DNA of 64,000 nt from Mucilaginibacter sp. (GCF_028288205.1 NZ_JAQBOD010000011.1:1-64000), one strand, 5' to 3'. Shown: positions 50,850 through 60,691, numbered from the stretch's first letter. Made by a program: numbers and translations. Notes: generated by a model from the letters alone, not told the origin.

Positions 50850-51173
50850 CTAATAAAATGGTATTTTAGCCTTTAGCGAAGAGGCAACTAATACCGGGTG
50901 GTTTCTGGGCCTTTTGTGGCTTGGCTGCGCGGCATGTGGCTGCTCCGTCTGTTTGACAACAATCTCCCGGCCGTCTATCTCCATGCCGTTTAATGCGTTA
51001 ATAGCTTGGTATCCAGCGGCATCACCGGTTATTTCCAGGAAGCCAAAACCTTTGCTCTGGCCTTTTTGGTCGGCAACAATTTTGGTGGCTTGCACCAGGC
51101 CGAATTGTGCGAACCAGCGTGTGAGTTCAGCGGCTTTGATGCGGTAGGGTAAATTAGCAATGAAGATTTCCAT
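50850..51173 (-). CDS. RRM-domain RNA-binding protein
   Basis: MEIFIANLPYRIKAAELTRWFAQFG; KGQSKGFGFLEI (RNP1); NGMEIDGREIVVKQ. Confidence 0.95.
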   Translation of the reverse strand: MEIFIANLPYRIKAAELTRWFAQFGLVQATKIVADQKGQSKGFGFLEITGDAAGYQAINALNGMEIDGREIVVKQTEQPHAAQPSHKRPRNHPVLVASSLKAKIPFY

Positions 51174-51603
51174 GGCCTGTCATTTATAAAGGTGAACAAT
51201 TCATTTCTTATATCAGGGCGCCCGGGGAGCCGGGCCATTGTAACAAGTATTAGTGGGTATCGGAAAAATAAAAGCCGGCGGGGCCGCTACAATAAACTAC
51301 ACAGCAACAGCCAAAAAGTTTGGTGCTAATGATGAGATTTTTTTCACAAAATTTGACACTCATTTCAGGTACCATTTACTGAAATTAATGATCTAATCAT
51401 ACAACGATGAAAAAACATTTTTTTTAATTATCCTGCCAGCCTGCCAGCCATGGATTTTGGCGGACAACTGGCGGACAAAAAAATTTTATTACTTAATAAT
51501 TTCCTTTTGGATCATATTCAAGGTTTATGTTATTTATTTTTCAGAGCGTAAAATAAAACCAAAACACTGGTTAAATGGTTTATAATATAAAAACAAACTG
51601 CTC

Positions 51604-52164
51604 ATGGCAACAGCGACAAAGGAAAAAACCGTAAAGATAACTGCCAAAAATAAAGTAGCCAAGAAAGACCTGTCGGCCGGTTATAATCGCTACAAAAAAT
51701 TCGGCAAAGCGCAATATACAGGCATGCAGATAGGGCGCGGGCACCACTGGCATTATGATGAAGGCGATTGGAAGGAAACAAAGATCACGCCCGATCTCTG
51801 GGAGATCTCGTATGCTGTAACTAAGCGGCGTGTCGGTCATGCGCCCGAAAACTCGGGTGTACCTGTTGGTACAGAATATCAATGGTATATTATTTCGCAT
51901 CAGCACGCTAAAAAACTGAACGCGAACGATTATTCGACCGAAATGACCGGTTTAAAATTCAAACTGGCCCATAAACGTGCGGATAAAGCTGCCTGGAGTG
52001 CCAAAGCACCCACCCAACGAAAGCATTTGGTGCAATTTTTAAAAGATTTTATCGCCCAATTAGAAAAAGAACCGATACCGCTGGAATTTGAATATGAAGG
52101 CAAAGCTTATCAAGGCGAAGGCATACCGATTTCAGCAACCTGTGCAGATGATGTATGCTATTAA
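51604..52164 (+). CDS. Hypothetical protein
   Basis: Long ORF with basic N-terminus and GRGHHWHYDEGDWKETKITPDLWEISYAVTKRR; no family recognised. Confidence 0.75.
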   Translation: MATATKEKTVKITAKNKVAKKDLSAGYNRYKKFGKAQYTGMQIGRGHHWHYDEGDWKETKITPDLWEISYAVTKRRVGHAPENSGVPVGTEYQWYIISHQHAKKLNANDYSTEMTGLKFKLAHKRADKAAWSAKAPTQRKHLVQFLKDFIAQLEKEPIPLEFEYEGKAYQGEGIPISATCADDVCY

Positions 52165-52170
52165 GTAGAT

Positions 52171-52293
52171 GTTACGCTGAATGACGAAAACCTCGGCATA
52201 ATCCGCTGCGCAAAAAGCGGCTGGAAAATGGACCGTTTAGAACAAGGGTTGGTTGACGCGATTGGCAATGAAATATTTCTTTATTTTGAATAA
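52171..52293 (+). pseudogene. Gene-fragment C-terminus
   Basis: Start-less frame DVTLNDENLGIIRCAKSGWKMDRLEQGLVDAIGNEIFLYFE*. Confidence 0.35.
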
Positions 52294-52307
52294 TCAATTT
52301 CCAAATT

Positions 52308-53084
52308 ATGCCCGAATTACCCGACCTGCAGGCCTTTAGCCATAACCTCACCAACATATTCCATGGAAAAAAGTTGGATAAGGTAGAGGTGATCGTTGAC
52401 AGAAAACTGAACGTGTCTGAAAAAGAATTACAACAAACACTGTCCTGTCTCGAAGTGGAGCAATTCAAGAGAGCAGGTAAAGAACTCCATATCATTTTCA
52501 AAGGTGGCCATAGCCTGGGTCTGCACCTGATGCTGCATGGGCAATTAGTCATATTTAAAGAAGCAGACACTCCTCCCAAAAACCAGATTATTAACCTGCT
52601 GTTTGAGGATGGAACCAGGCTGGCGCTTACAGATTTTCAGAAAGCAGCGACCCCGACTTTAGATCCTGAAACAAGTTCTGTGCCGGATGCGCTGGATACG
52701 GACACTGATTATCTGTCAGACAAACTCAGCAAAACAAAAACGCCTGTTAAAACAGTGATAATGGATCAGAAGATCATCCGGGGCATAGGTAACGCCTATG
52801 CGGACGAGATCCTGTGGAACGCCAGGATATCGCCTTTTTCGGCAGCCAATAAAATCCCAAAAGATCAAATCAAAATACTGGCCAAATCAATAAAAAAAGT
52901 GCTCATAAATGCTGAGAAGCAAATTCTAAAAATAAAATCCGACATCATCAGTGGCGAAGTGCGGGATTTTATGGAAGTGCATCAGCACGGGAAAAAGCAG
53001 ACCTCTACCGGAGCCGCGATCCATCATAAGGAGCTATCGTCGCGAAGCACTTATTATACCGATGAGCAGGAATTATTCAATTAA
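52308..53084 (+). CDS. Fpg/Nei family DNA glycosylase, apparently zincless finger
   Basis: MPELPDLQAF; LGLHLMLHGQL; MDQKIIRGIGNAYADEILWNARISPF; SRSTYYTDEQ. Confidence 0.9.
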   Translation: MPELPDLQAFSHNLTNIFHGKKLDKVEVIVDRKLNVSEKELQQTLSCLEVEQFKRAGKELHIIFKGGHSLGLHLMLHGQLVIFKEADTPPKNQIINLLFEDGTRLALTDFQKAATPTLDPETSSVPDALDTDTDYLSDKLSKTKTPVKTVIMDQKIIRGIGNAYADEILWNARISPFSAANKIPKDQIKILAKSIKKVLINAEKQILKIKSDIISGEVRDFMEVHQHGKKQTSTGAAIHHKELSSRSTYYTDEQELFN

Positions 53085-53196
53085 CTAATAATGGCAGCGT
53101 TTCAGGACAAATATTTTTTCCCCGGACCTGTACAATAAAAAAGAACTCATAACAACACACAAAGCATATAAAGAAAACCCACTTTAATCAAAAAAT

Positions 53197-53529
53197 GTGA
53201 TGGCAACCGTAAAAAATAAAGCAAATGGAAAGAGGTCTCCTGTCCGAAAATGGTCAGCAAAAGTGACAGAAACAAGCAATGCGCTTGACCTGAAAAACAA
53301 TGTTTTCGAATTATCCGACCCTAAAAAAATTGCGGTATCTTTAAAACATTCGGCGGAAAATAGCGAACGAAAAAAATCCACACCGTTTCGGTCTGCGATG
53401 TCCATGTTGACGTTTTATATTAACCGGGCGGGCAAGAACCTGGACACATCGCAAAAAAAGGTGTTGGAAAAAGCCAAAGATGAACTACGAAAAGCATTTG
53501 GGCGAAACCCGGTACACGGACGCGCCTGA
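53197..53529 (+). CDS. DUF3175 domain-containing protein
   Basis: RKWSAKVTETSNALDLKNNVFELSDPKKIAVSLKHSAE..STPFRSAMSMLTFYINRAGKNL. Confidence 0.9.
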   Translation: MMATVKNKANGKRSPVRKWSAKVTETSNALDLKNNVFELSDPKKIAVSLKHSAENSERKKSTPFRSAMSMLTFYINRAGKNLDTSQKKVLEKAKDELRKAFGRNPVHGRA

Positions 53530-53678
53530 ATTACTCAAAGCGCCGGGACCATGATGGAAAACAAGTTTTTATGCAGCAGCTTCTCCCAAGCCCCTTTTAT
53601 AAATATATATCAACAGCCCGATCAAAAACTAACTTGTCATACCCTGTTTTTTGCTTAAAAGGTGGCAGGAGGATGGTT

Positions 53679-54212
53679 TTAATGTTTGGTTTTTGCGTAT
53701 AAACCTATCAGTTCGCCCTCTGCCAATACATGCCCGCTCATCGCTTTTTCCAAAGCTGGTTTGTCTGTACTAATGCCAATATTCAGGCGGGTATCAAGCG
53801 CATATACTTTAAAATGATAATGGTGAGTGCCGGAGGGAGGGCATATGCTTTTGTACCCTGGTTGCTTTGAACCATTCAGGCCTTGCTCCGCGTTTTTAAA
53901 ATGCTCCGGGATATTTCCACTGGTATCAATATTCCAGACTACCCAATGCGTAAAACCACCTGTTACCGGTGCGTCCGGATCGTGCAGGATAAGTGCCAGC
54001 GATTTAGTACCGGCCGGAATGGCGGTTATGGTAAGCGGCGGGCTGATCTCTTCACCCTCACAGGAATATTTAACCGGGATCATACCATTTGCTGTAAAGC
54101 TGGCGCTGGTTACGGTTAACTTTGTTTGATGGGTAAATGCTATCATGAGGATGATGATCAACAAAATGAACAATAGGGAAAGGAAACGGTTTGTTTTTGC
54201 GGAACGGTTCAT
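53679..54212 (-). CDS. YbhB/YbcL family PEBP (Raf kinase inhibitor-like)
   Basis: IPVKYSCEGEEISPPLTITAIPAGTKSLALILHDPDAPVTGGFTHWVVWNI. Confidence 0.96.
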   Translation of the reverse strand: MNRSAKTNRFLSLLFILLIIILMIAFTHQTKLTVTSASFTANGMIPVKYSCEGEEISPPLTITAIPAGTKSLALILHDPDAPVTGGFTHWVVWNIDTSGNIPEHFKNAEQGLNGSKQPGYKSICPPSGTHHYHFKVYALDTRLNIGISTDKPALEKAMSGHVLAEGELIGLYAKTKH

Positions 54213-54337
54213 GATTAACCTCCTTTTTATGAGTCAAAGCTGTCCATAAAATACAATTGGGTTTAAAAATGGTTTTATAACGTTCAAATAAAAATACGGT
54301 ATCAAATTCATCTGCTGAAACTTTTAACCACCTTGCT

Positions 54338-55420
54338 TCAGAGGGCTTCATTCAAAAGTAACAAGGGGATATGCGTATGAAAAGCTAATTTCTTTGTAAC
54401 GCTGCGGTGAAACAGGCTTTCAAAAAAGCCATATTTTTGCGGAATGGTAATCACGAGCTGGATATCCTGCCGGTCGGCAAATCGCATAATCCCGTCGGCC
54501 ACATCCTTGTGGGTGATGTAATGGTATTCCGGCTTTTCACCATTCCATTGGTCGTTCAGGGCAGATTGCCCGGCGATCTTGTCCTGATCAAAATAATGCC
54601 GGTCACGCCCAATATTTAAAATAACCAGCTGCGCGTTCAGGTCATGCAGAATAGTTTTAATGGCCGCTACCGGTATGGCGGCCGGAGACAGCTTCAGGTC
54701 GCAGGCAAAAGCGATCCGGCGTATTTTTTCAAACCGGGCGTTGCCGGGGACGATGAGCAGCGGAGCATGGCATGTTTTCGCAAGGTCAAGCGTATGGCTG
54801 CCAATGAGCAGTTGTTTCAGGTTACTTTTCCCGGTGATGCCCACGACCACCAGGCCGGCAGCGCCGTTCTCTGTCATGTTTTTAACCCCCGGGGCAATCG
54901 CGAGCTCATCGGCATAAGTTTCGATGAGGGTTTGCTTACTGACCACGGTCTGCAGTTGTTCCTTAAGGGTTTCCAGTTCCGCGTGGCTTTTCCCGGCAGT
55001 ATCAATTACGCTTTCTGTTGCCAGCCCCGTAACGTTCAGCGCAATAGGATTAAATTCATAGGAATGGTATAAGACCAGGCGGGAAACGTGTAACTGGTGG
55101 GTCAGGCCGGCGGCATAGCGGGCCGCGTTGGCGGCGGTTTCCGAAAAATCGGTGAGGACCAGCAGGACTTGCATATGGGCTATTTTTTCGAAGCGGACAT
55201 CAATCATCCGGCCGAGCTTTTTTAACGCACTTTCCGGGATGTCCCATTTGCCCGGGTTATCGACCAGCCATGACTTTTTGCCGGAACGGGTTAATACCAC
55301 CGGGGCCTTTTCACCGGTCATCCGCTCCACCTTGAATTGGCGGCGTTCCTCATCCATCGTGGTAATGATCAGGCCTATTTCCAGATTGCCTAAAGGCAAT
55401 CTTTCAGTGAATGTTTTCAT
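54338..55420 (-). CDS. Universal stress protein (tandem UspA) with extra N-terminal segment
   Basis: MQVLLVLTDFSETAANAARYAAGL; GLVVVGITGKSNLKQLLIGSHTLDLAKTCHAPLLIVPG; about 80 aa upstream extension. Confidence 0.92.
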   Translation of the reverse strand: MKTFTERLPLGNLEIGLIITTMDEERRQFKVERMTGEKAPVVLTRSGKKSWLVDNPGKWDIPESALKKLGRMIDVRFEKIAHMQVLLVLTDFSETAANAARYAAGLTHQLHVSRLVLYHSYEFNPIALNVTGLATESVIDTAGKSHAELETLKEQLQTVVSKQTLIETYADELAIAPGVKNMTENGAAGLVVVGITGKSNLKQLLIGSHTLDLAKTCHAPLLIVPGNARFEKIRRIAFACDLKLSPAAIPVAAIKTILHDLNAQLVILNIGRDRHYFDQDKIAGQSALNDQWNGEKPEYHYITHKDVADGIMRFADRQDIQLVITIPQKYGFFESLFHRSVTKKLAFHTHIPLLLLNEAL

Positions 55421-55570
55421 CAGGTTTCCTCCGTATACTTTCCTATTGCGCGGTTACTCCAACCGCGCTGGTTTAATGTCCCCGATCAACTTTCGGATTG
55501 CTTTTTGGACCGTTCCGATCAGTATCTGATGATACTTTATACCTCATTTTTGATCGTTTTAACAGCAAAT

Positions 55571-55599
55571 AAAAAGAGTCTGCTGGTGACCGGCAGACC
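55571..55599 (-). terminator. Intrinsic terminator
   Basis: RC GTCTGC-CGGTCACCA-GCAGAC then TCTTTTTATTT. Confidence 0.7.
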
Positions 55600-55689
55600 C
55601 TAACCAATTGTGTAAATACTCCAAGTTAAAATTGCAAAAAACAACAGTTTAAGACTTGGTGATTTTATACGGTAGCAATTCAGGGGCTA

Positions 55690-55728
55690 TTTTTTAAGAT
55701 CAGTACCATAAGTACTGATCTTAAAAAA
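55690..55728. repeat. 17-bp perfect inverted repeat
   Basis: TTTTTTAAGATCAGTAC-CATAA-GTACTGATCTTAAAAAA. Confidence 0.85.
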
Positions 55729-55905
55729 AGCCACAAACGAACTTTCAAATTGTTTTAATAAAAACAAATTAAAGACCTCATAACGGATCTGGCTATGGGT
55801 TGTATTTGTTATAAGGGGACCGTTGTTCCCAAAAACGGAGCACCGCGGCCAGTTTACGCACGGATGTTCAGCATCAATTGCAGGTCAATGTTTATTTAAA
55901 GATAT

Positions 55906-56163
55906 TTAAACAGATTTCCATATTTTAAAGACATTTTCGTGCCTTGCGTCCTCGTCCCGGATAACGATCCCTAAATGATCCGGTCTTTCGGGGTGGTGGT
56001 GCTCGATCAACCGGTAGACCTGTTGCAGCAGATTACCCAGCCGGGTCTCAAAATCTGCCCTGCTGATATTGATCAGCACCTGGTCGCGGTATGGCGCCAC
56101 CAGGTTTTTATCTCCCAGCTCGCTTTGCAGCAGTTGGATGATATTTGCTCTAACTTTTTCCAT
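55906..56163 (-). CDS. Hypothetical protein
   Basis: MEKVRANIIQLLQSELGDKNLVAPYRDQVLINISRADFETRLGNLLQQVYRLIEHHH. Confidence 0.6.
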   Translation of the reverse strand: MEKVRANIIQLLQSELGDKNLVAPYRDQVLINISRADFETRLGNLLQQVYRLIEHHHPERPDHLGIVIRDEDARHENVFKIWKSV

Positions 56164-56434
56164 TTTTGATATGATGTTTTACTTTTCGTTTGTTTTTGAT
56201 TCCATTCAGCACAATCTCCGGATCTGCATTAAAAAGAGATGCTATCGATCCGGTGATGCACCAGGGAATTGCGCGAATTCGGTTCTCATTAATGAAACGC
56301 CGGCAGGCATTCGCCGTAGTTTTTTTAGCCGGTTGATTAAACATTTCACCAAGTGAAGCATTTTTACGTACCTGCGCGCCGTCACTTTTGCTGATATTCT
56401 GAAATGGTTGGATATATACTGCCATCTGGATCAC
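56150..56434 (-). CDS. Hypothetical protein overlapping next gene by a few codons
   Basis: Compact genomic fit between flanking minus-strand genes. Confidence 0.5.
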   Translation of the reverse strand: MIQMAVYIQPFQNISKSDGAQVRKNASLGEMFNQPAKKTTANACRRFINENRIRAIPWCITGSIASLFNADPEIVLNGIKNKRKVKHHIKNGKS

Positions 56435-56436
56435 AT

Positions 56437-57753
56437 TTAAAAATTAAAGGGATAAGTTTCCGGAACCAGGTGTCCGTCGGGTTGGATATGCAATGGATGC
56501 AGGGCCGTAGTCTCATCGATAAACAAAAAGGCATCATACCTGGAACCAAGGATTGTTGGCACATAATTGCCGTGCTTTTCATGCAGCGGGTTATATACTA
56601 CGCCTACAGCACGGTGGGGCCACACTTCATTCCAGCGTTTCTGCGGATGTTTCCGATCAAAGATCAGCATCCGGTTTCCGGCATACGTGCGATGCATTAA
56701 CTCCTCCACGCTGCCTCCCCTTGCAGCGGGTACCGGCATCACCTCCATGGGTGCGCCCCATTCTTTACCCGCGATCACTGTACCCAGGTAGGAGCCAAAG
56801 CCCACCAGCACCGTATCTTTTTCTCCCAATTGCTCGCGGGCCAGCTGCCCGGTATTATACATGCCGTGGTGCTGCATGTCGGTATAGCGCGCATCGCCGA
56901 TATGGGTATTGTGTTCCCAGACAATGGCTTTGGCATCCGGGCCATGGAATTGCATCAAACGCTGCAGGGTTTCCATCATATGGGTATCGCGCAGGTTCCA
57001 GGTGTTGTCATTAAAACTCATCATGTTACTGTAGTATTCCTCGGCATTGACGGCGATATGCGCGTTCTGTTCTGTGTTTAAGGCCGCTTCAGGATCGGAA
57101 TCATAAACGGGCGATTTTTTCCTGATTTCGGCCAATAAATTGATCACTTCCTGCCGGCACGAGCTTTCCAGGCTATATTGGGAGCGGGCATACTTGTGTG
57201 GGTCTTCCTCGTAGGGCTCAAAACAGCGGATAGCTTGTTTTGCCAGTTCCGCCGCTTTGGGGTCATTAGTCTGTAAATAGCCAACCAGCGCGTCCATGGA
57301 TTCCCAGAGGCTGTAAACATCCAGGCCATAAAAACCAACCCGATTGTTGGCGGGCTTTCCGTTGTTAAATAATTTAAGCCAATTCAGCAAAGCGTCCACT
57401 TCCCAGTTGGCCCACATCCAGGTTGGCCAGCGGCGGAAGTCGCGCAATAGCTCGTGTGATTTTTTATCCTGATCGGCATAGCCCTTTATATAGCGGTTCA
57501 GCCGGTAACAATCCGGCCAGTCACCTTCCACAGCGATGAAATTAAAGCCTTTTTCCTCGATCAGTCGTTTACTGATCGCCATGCGCCAAGTATAATATTC
57601 ATGGGTGCCGTGCGTAGCTTCGCCCAGCATCACGCAGCGGGCATTGCCGATGCGCTCCAGGAGCGGATCCAGCTCACCGGCATTCTTTATAGGATATGTC
57701 TTTTGCTTAGGCGTTGGTAACGGAGCTGTTTTTAAAGTCTGTTCAATGGTCAT
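56437..57753 (-). CDS. Erythromycin esterase family protein
   Basis: MLGEATHGTHEYYTWRMAISKRLIEEKGFNFIAVEGDWPDCYRLNRYIKG; VWEHNTHIGDARY. Confidence 0.95.
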   Translation of the reverse strand: MTIEQTLKTAPLPTPKQKTYPIKNAGELDPLLERIGNARCVMLGEATHGTHEYYTWRMAISKRLIEEKGFNFIAVEGDWPDCYRLNRYIKGYADQDKKSHELLRDFRRWPTWMWANWEVDALLNWLKLFNNGKPANNRVGFYGLDVYSLWESMDALVGYLQTNDPKAAELAKQAIRCFEPYEEDPHKYARSQYSLESSCRQEVINLLAEIRKKSPVYDSDPEAALNTEQNAHIAVNAEEYYSNMMSFNDNTWNLRDTHMMETLQRLMQFHGPDAKAIVWEHNTHIGDARYTDMQHHGMYNTGQLAREQLGEKDTVLVGFGSYLGTVIAGKEWGAPMEVMPVPAARGGSVEELMHRTYAGNRMLIFDRKHPQKRWNEVWPHRAVGVVYNPLHEKHGNYVPTILGSRYDAFLFIDETTALHPLHIQPDGHLVPETYPFNF

Positions 57754-57790
57754 GTTTTACAGAATAAAGGGGTTAATAATTGACCAGTTT

Positions 57791-57806
57791 TGCCGGAATT
57801 CCGGCA
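57791..57806. promoter_or_regulatory. Perfect 16-bp palindrome TGCCGGAATTCCGGCA
   Basis: About 38 bp upstream of the erythromycin-esterase-like start. Confidence 0.5.
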
Positions 57807-58252
57807 GGATAATTCAATAAAAGAAAAGGATGGGCTTGCTGATTGAAGTATCGGAAAGAATGTAATGGCAGCAGAATGCTATTTTATAGCCGCTTTATGT
57901 ATTGAGGAAAGTTTTTATCTCCAACGCCTCCTCTGCCATCTGTAGCCATGGCCAGAGTGTTCCTATGAACCCCACATATAAGTACGTACGGGCCTTGACC
58001 CGTCCCTATGACCACGTGTGTAAACGTATCCGCCTCCGCTCCACATCCCTTCACCATCGATCCAAACTTTGATAATGTTCTCATCTGTATACGTTTTTAA
58101 TCATGCAAGCGCTGTTACAAGCCTGCTTACAAAAAACAACAACCATAATTAACTATGGTTTTAATAATTTTCAATTGTATATAAACAAAACAATATGTAC
58201 TCCGGGTAAAGGCCATGGGGTACTAAAAACAAGATCTGTTGCGCTTAATTTT

Positions 58253-58816
58253 TTATTTTTTTAGCCAATACAAACCCTTTACATTGGTGCGATAATGGGG
58301 AAGCAGTATGATTAGCATGATCTCTTCGATAAGGTCTATGCCGGTGAGGATAAGTGTAAGATAGAACAACCAGTAAACGGGCTGTGGCAAAAAGAAAAAT
58401 GCGATCAGGAATATCCCCTGGCACACTGCAGCAATTTTAGCCACATAAGTATGAAAGCTGGTCATCTTGCGATATTTAATGAATGCCAGGGTATTTTGCG
58501 AAAGATAAAGCACAAGTAAAATCACGATGGGTATGATTTCCTTTAAAAGAAATGCGGGATTTTGAACATACATACCGATAATAGCCGCAACAATAGTTAA
58601 ATCATCGGCAACCGAATCGATCGTTGCCCCAAATGCACTTTTAATTTGATACCGGCGTGCAAAATAGCCATCTATCGCATCGGTAAAAAAGCTGACCACA
58701 AGGAGCCATTTAAACAGGTTAAACTGATTTATAAATACCAGGTAAATCAGCAACGGGGCGGCGATCATCCGATAGAGTGTAATGCCGTTAATTATATAAT
58801 AGCTATTCTTCATCAC
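58253..58816 (-). CDS. CDP-alcohol phosphatidyltransferase family protein
   Basis: DAIDGYFARRYQIKSAFGATIDSVADD. Confidence 0.92.
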   Translation of the reverse strand: MMKNSYYIINGITLYRMIAAPLLIYLVFINQFNLFKWLLVVSFFTDAIDGYFARRYQIKSAFGATIDSVADDLTIVAAIIGMYVQNPAFLLKEIIPIVILLVLYLSQNTLAFIKYRKMTSFHTYVAKIAAVCQGIFLIAFFFLPQPVYWLFYLTLILTGIDLIEEIMLIILLPHYRTNVKGLYWLKK

Positions 58817-58822
58817 GATGCT

Positions 58823-59839
58823 TTAAGGTTGGTGGCCGGCTATCCGCCAGAAATAAGCTTTGAGCGCACTTTTGTTCCAGCCCACCAGTCGGCCCTGTAG
58901 CAATAACACCGTCTTGTTGCCGGCAGTTAACGGATAGCGCAATACAAATGGGGCATTGGGCACCCTCCAACCCTGTACCTGACCGAACTTCAATACATTG
59001 AAATACAGCGAACTGCCGGTTTTTGAAAAGGTGTAATACCGATCAGAAAAGGTGACTAAATGCTGTAATGTCCTTTTATCCCCGATCTGATTGGCCAGCA
59101 CCTCATTTTTTAGCTGCTTTTCATAACGGACCGGTTGCCGCGGATCATCCCATACGGAACTGTAGGCCGTATAATAACCACTATCGATGGCCGCGACAAT
59201 GTACCATAACATACAATTGAATGGCGCCGGTGTAGTAAAATAATAGGCAGGGTTGAAGTGCTGCGATTTAAAAGAATGAATGATCCGATGGTTAATATAC
59301 GCTTTGTTCAAACCTGCATAACCGGTATAGCAGGCTGAAATGAGGAGCATAGCCCAAACCCACTTTTTGCGGTAGGGATAAATGACGGGTTTAACGAATA
59401 AAACTAAGCTTCCAACCAGCAGTCCGGCGGTAAATAGCGGATCGGCCACATATAACAAATTGATGGAAAAACGCCGATGGCTGAAAGGTTCCAAAAGGCC
59501 GGTACCATAGCTGTTACAGGTATCAATCAGGTCATGCAGCGTCAGCTGTAAGCAAAAGAAAAAGAGCAGTGCGGTATAGGATAACACCGCCCGGCTATAA
59601 ATTTTCTGCACCAGGAAGGCCAGAAGCGCTCCCGCGGTTAAGGCGAACAGCAAGGAATGCGTTAAGCCGCGGTGGATCAGCAAGGCCTCGTCCGCCGGAA
59701 AAAAGAAAGCGGGAAACGTATCGATATCGGGCAGCGCCTGTGCTGCTGCACCCCAAAGCAGCCCCTTTTTACCTAACCTTTTAGCTGGTAAAATTTCGGC
59801 GATGCAAGTGCCTAAAGCCAGGTGGGTAATAACATCCAT
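58823..59839 (-). CDS. Membrane-bound metal-dependent hydrolase (YdjM-like)
   Basis: MDVITHLALGTCIAEIL; ALPDIDTF; HRGLTHSLLFAL. Confidence 0.9.
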   Translation of the reverse strand: MDVITHLALGTCIAEILPAKRLGKKGLLWGAAAQALPDIDTFPAFFFPADEALLIHRGLTHSLLFALTAGALLAFLVQKIYSRAVLSYTALLFFFCLQLTLHDLIDTCNSYGTGLLEPFSHRRFSINLLYVADPLFTAGLLVGSLVLFVKPVIYPYRKKWVWAMLLISACYTGYAGLNKAYINHRIIHSFKSQHFNPAYYFTTPAPFNCMLWYIVAAIDSGYYTAYSSVWDDPRQPVRYEKQLKNEVLANQIGDKRTLQHLVTFSDRYYTFSKTGSSLYFNVLKFGQVQGWRVPNAPFVLRYPLTAGNKTVLLLQGRLVGWNKSALKAYFWRIAGHQP

Positions 59840-59976
59840 GTTTCATCGATATACCACCTATAATAAGCGTTATCGTCATTAAATGTTTGATGCATAGTGA
59901 TTTATTCCTAAAAGGAGTGGTTGCCCGGATTGCTTTTTAATCGCTTTCATAGGGTTGTTTTTTGGAGGCGTTTAAT

Positions 59977-60219
59977 TTATTCTTCGCGATCCTTAAACAT
60001 TTTCACATCCTCGCCTTTATGTAAATGGCGGTTGGGATGGTTAACTTCTGCATTTTCGGCCGGCTGATCGGTATCTTCGTTCATATATTCTGATCTTATC
60101 CGGTCTTCTGTTTCCGGCTTTACGCCGGCAAATGCGCTGTTCAAACCTTTGTTGTCGCGCCCGTTACCTGAAGGTTTGCCCTTTCGGTCAATGCTGTTTA
60201 CTCTTTCGTTCTTTGCCAT
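59977..60219 (-). CDS. Small hydrophilic hypothetical protein
   Basis: MAKNERVNSIDRKGKPSGNGRDNKGLNSAFAGVKPETEDRIRSEYMNEDTDQPAENAEVNHPNRH. Confidence 0.65.
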   Translation of the reverse strand: MAKNERVNSIDRKGKPSGNGRDNKGLNSAFAGVKPETEDRIRSEYMNEDTDQPAENAEVNHPNRHLHKGEDVKMFKDREE

Positions 60220-60300
60220 GGCTTAATGATTTGTTTAATCTAAAACAAAGCGCCTGGCGATATGGTTTTTAATTTGATCAATTCAATTAACAACACGCAT

Positions 60301-60588
60301 ATGAAAAGCTTTGAAATACCTGTTGGCCAGAGCCAGCACTTACTGAAATTCGAACCGCAGGAAAAAACGAATACCTTTAAAATTTACGCCGTAGACCGGG
60401 CGGAGGACTGGATTGACCGGGAACAAGCCCGGTCGGTGGATATACCGGTGGATGGGCTTTTGGGCACCATCACCGTCTATAGCGCGCATCAGTTTGATTT
60501 TGACGGAGTGGGCGCCTTCACCGGTCAGGATCTGTCCAACATCGCTGCCCAAATTGTACAGCACCCGCAGTTCAAGACAGAAGATTAA
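60301..60588 (+). CDS. Hypothetical protein
   Basis: MKSFEIPVGQSQHLLKFEPQEKTNTFKIYAVDRAEDWIDREQARSVDIPVDGLLG. Confidence 0.65.
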   Translation: MKSFEIPVGQSQHLLKFEPQEKTNTFKIYAVDRAEDWIDREQARSVDIPVDGLLGTITVYSAHQFDFDGVGAFTGQDLSNIAAQIVQHPQFKTED

Positions 60589-60691
60589 AGAATTAGTTGG
60601 AAGGGCAATATATCTGGCCGACAGCGGCCGTCAGCTGTTTTACGATGTGTCAAATAGTGCAGGAACCCTGCCTGGATGTGAAACGCGGGCA

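Noticed and set aside
56553-57014. 153-aa plus ORF
   Set aside because: Antisense to the erythromycin-esterase-like gene.
57884-58084. 66-aa minus ORF
   Set aside because: No coding signature or family resemblance; left unannotated.
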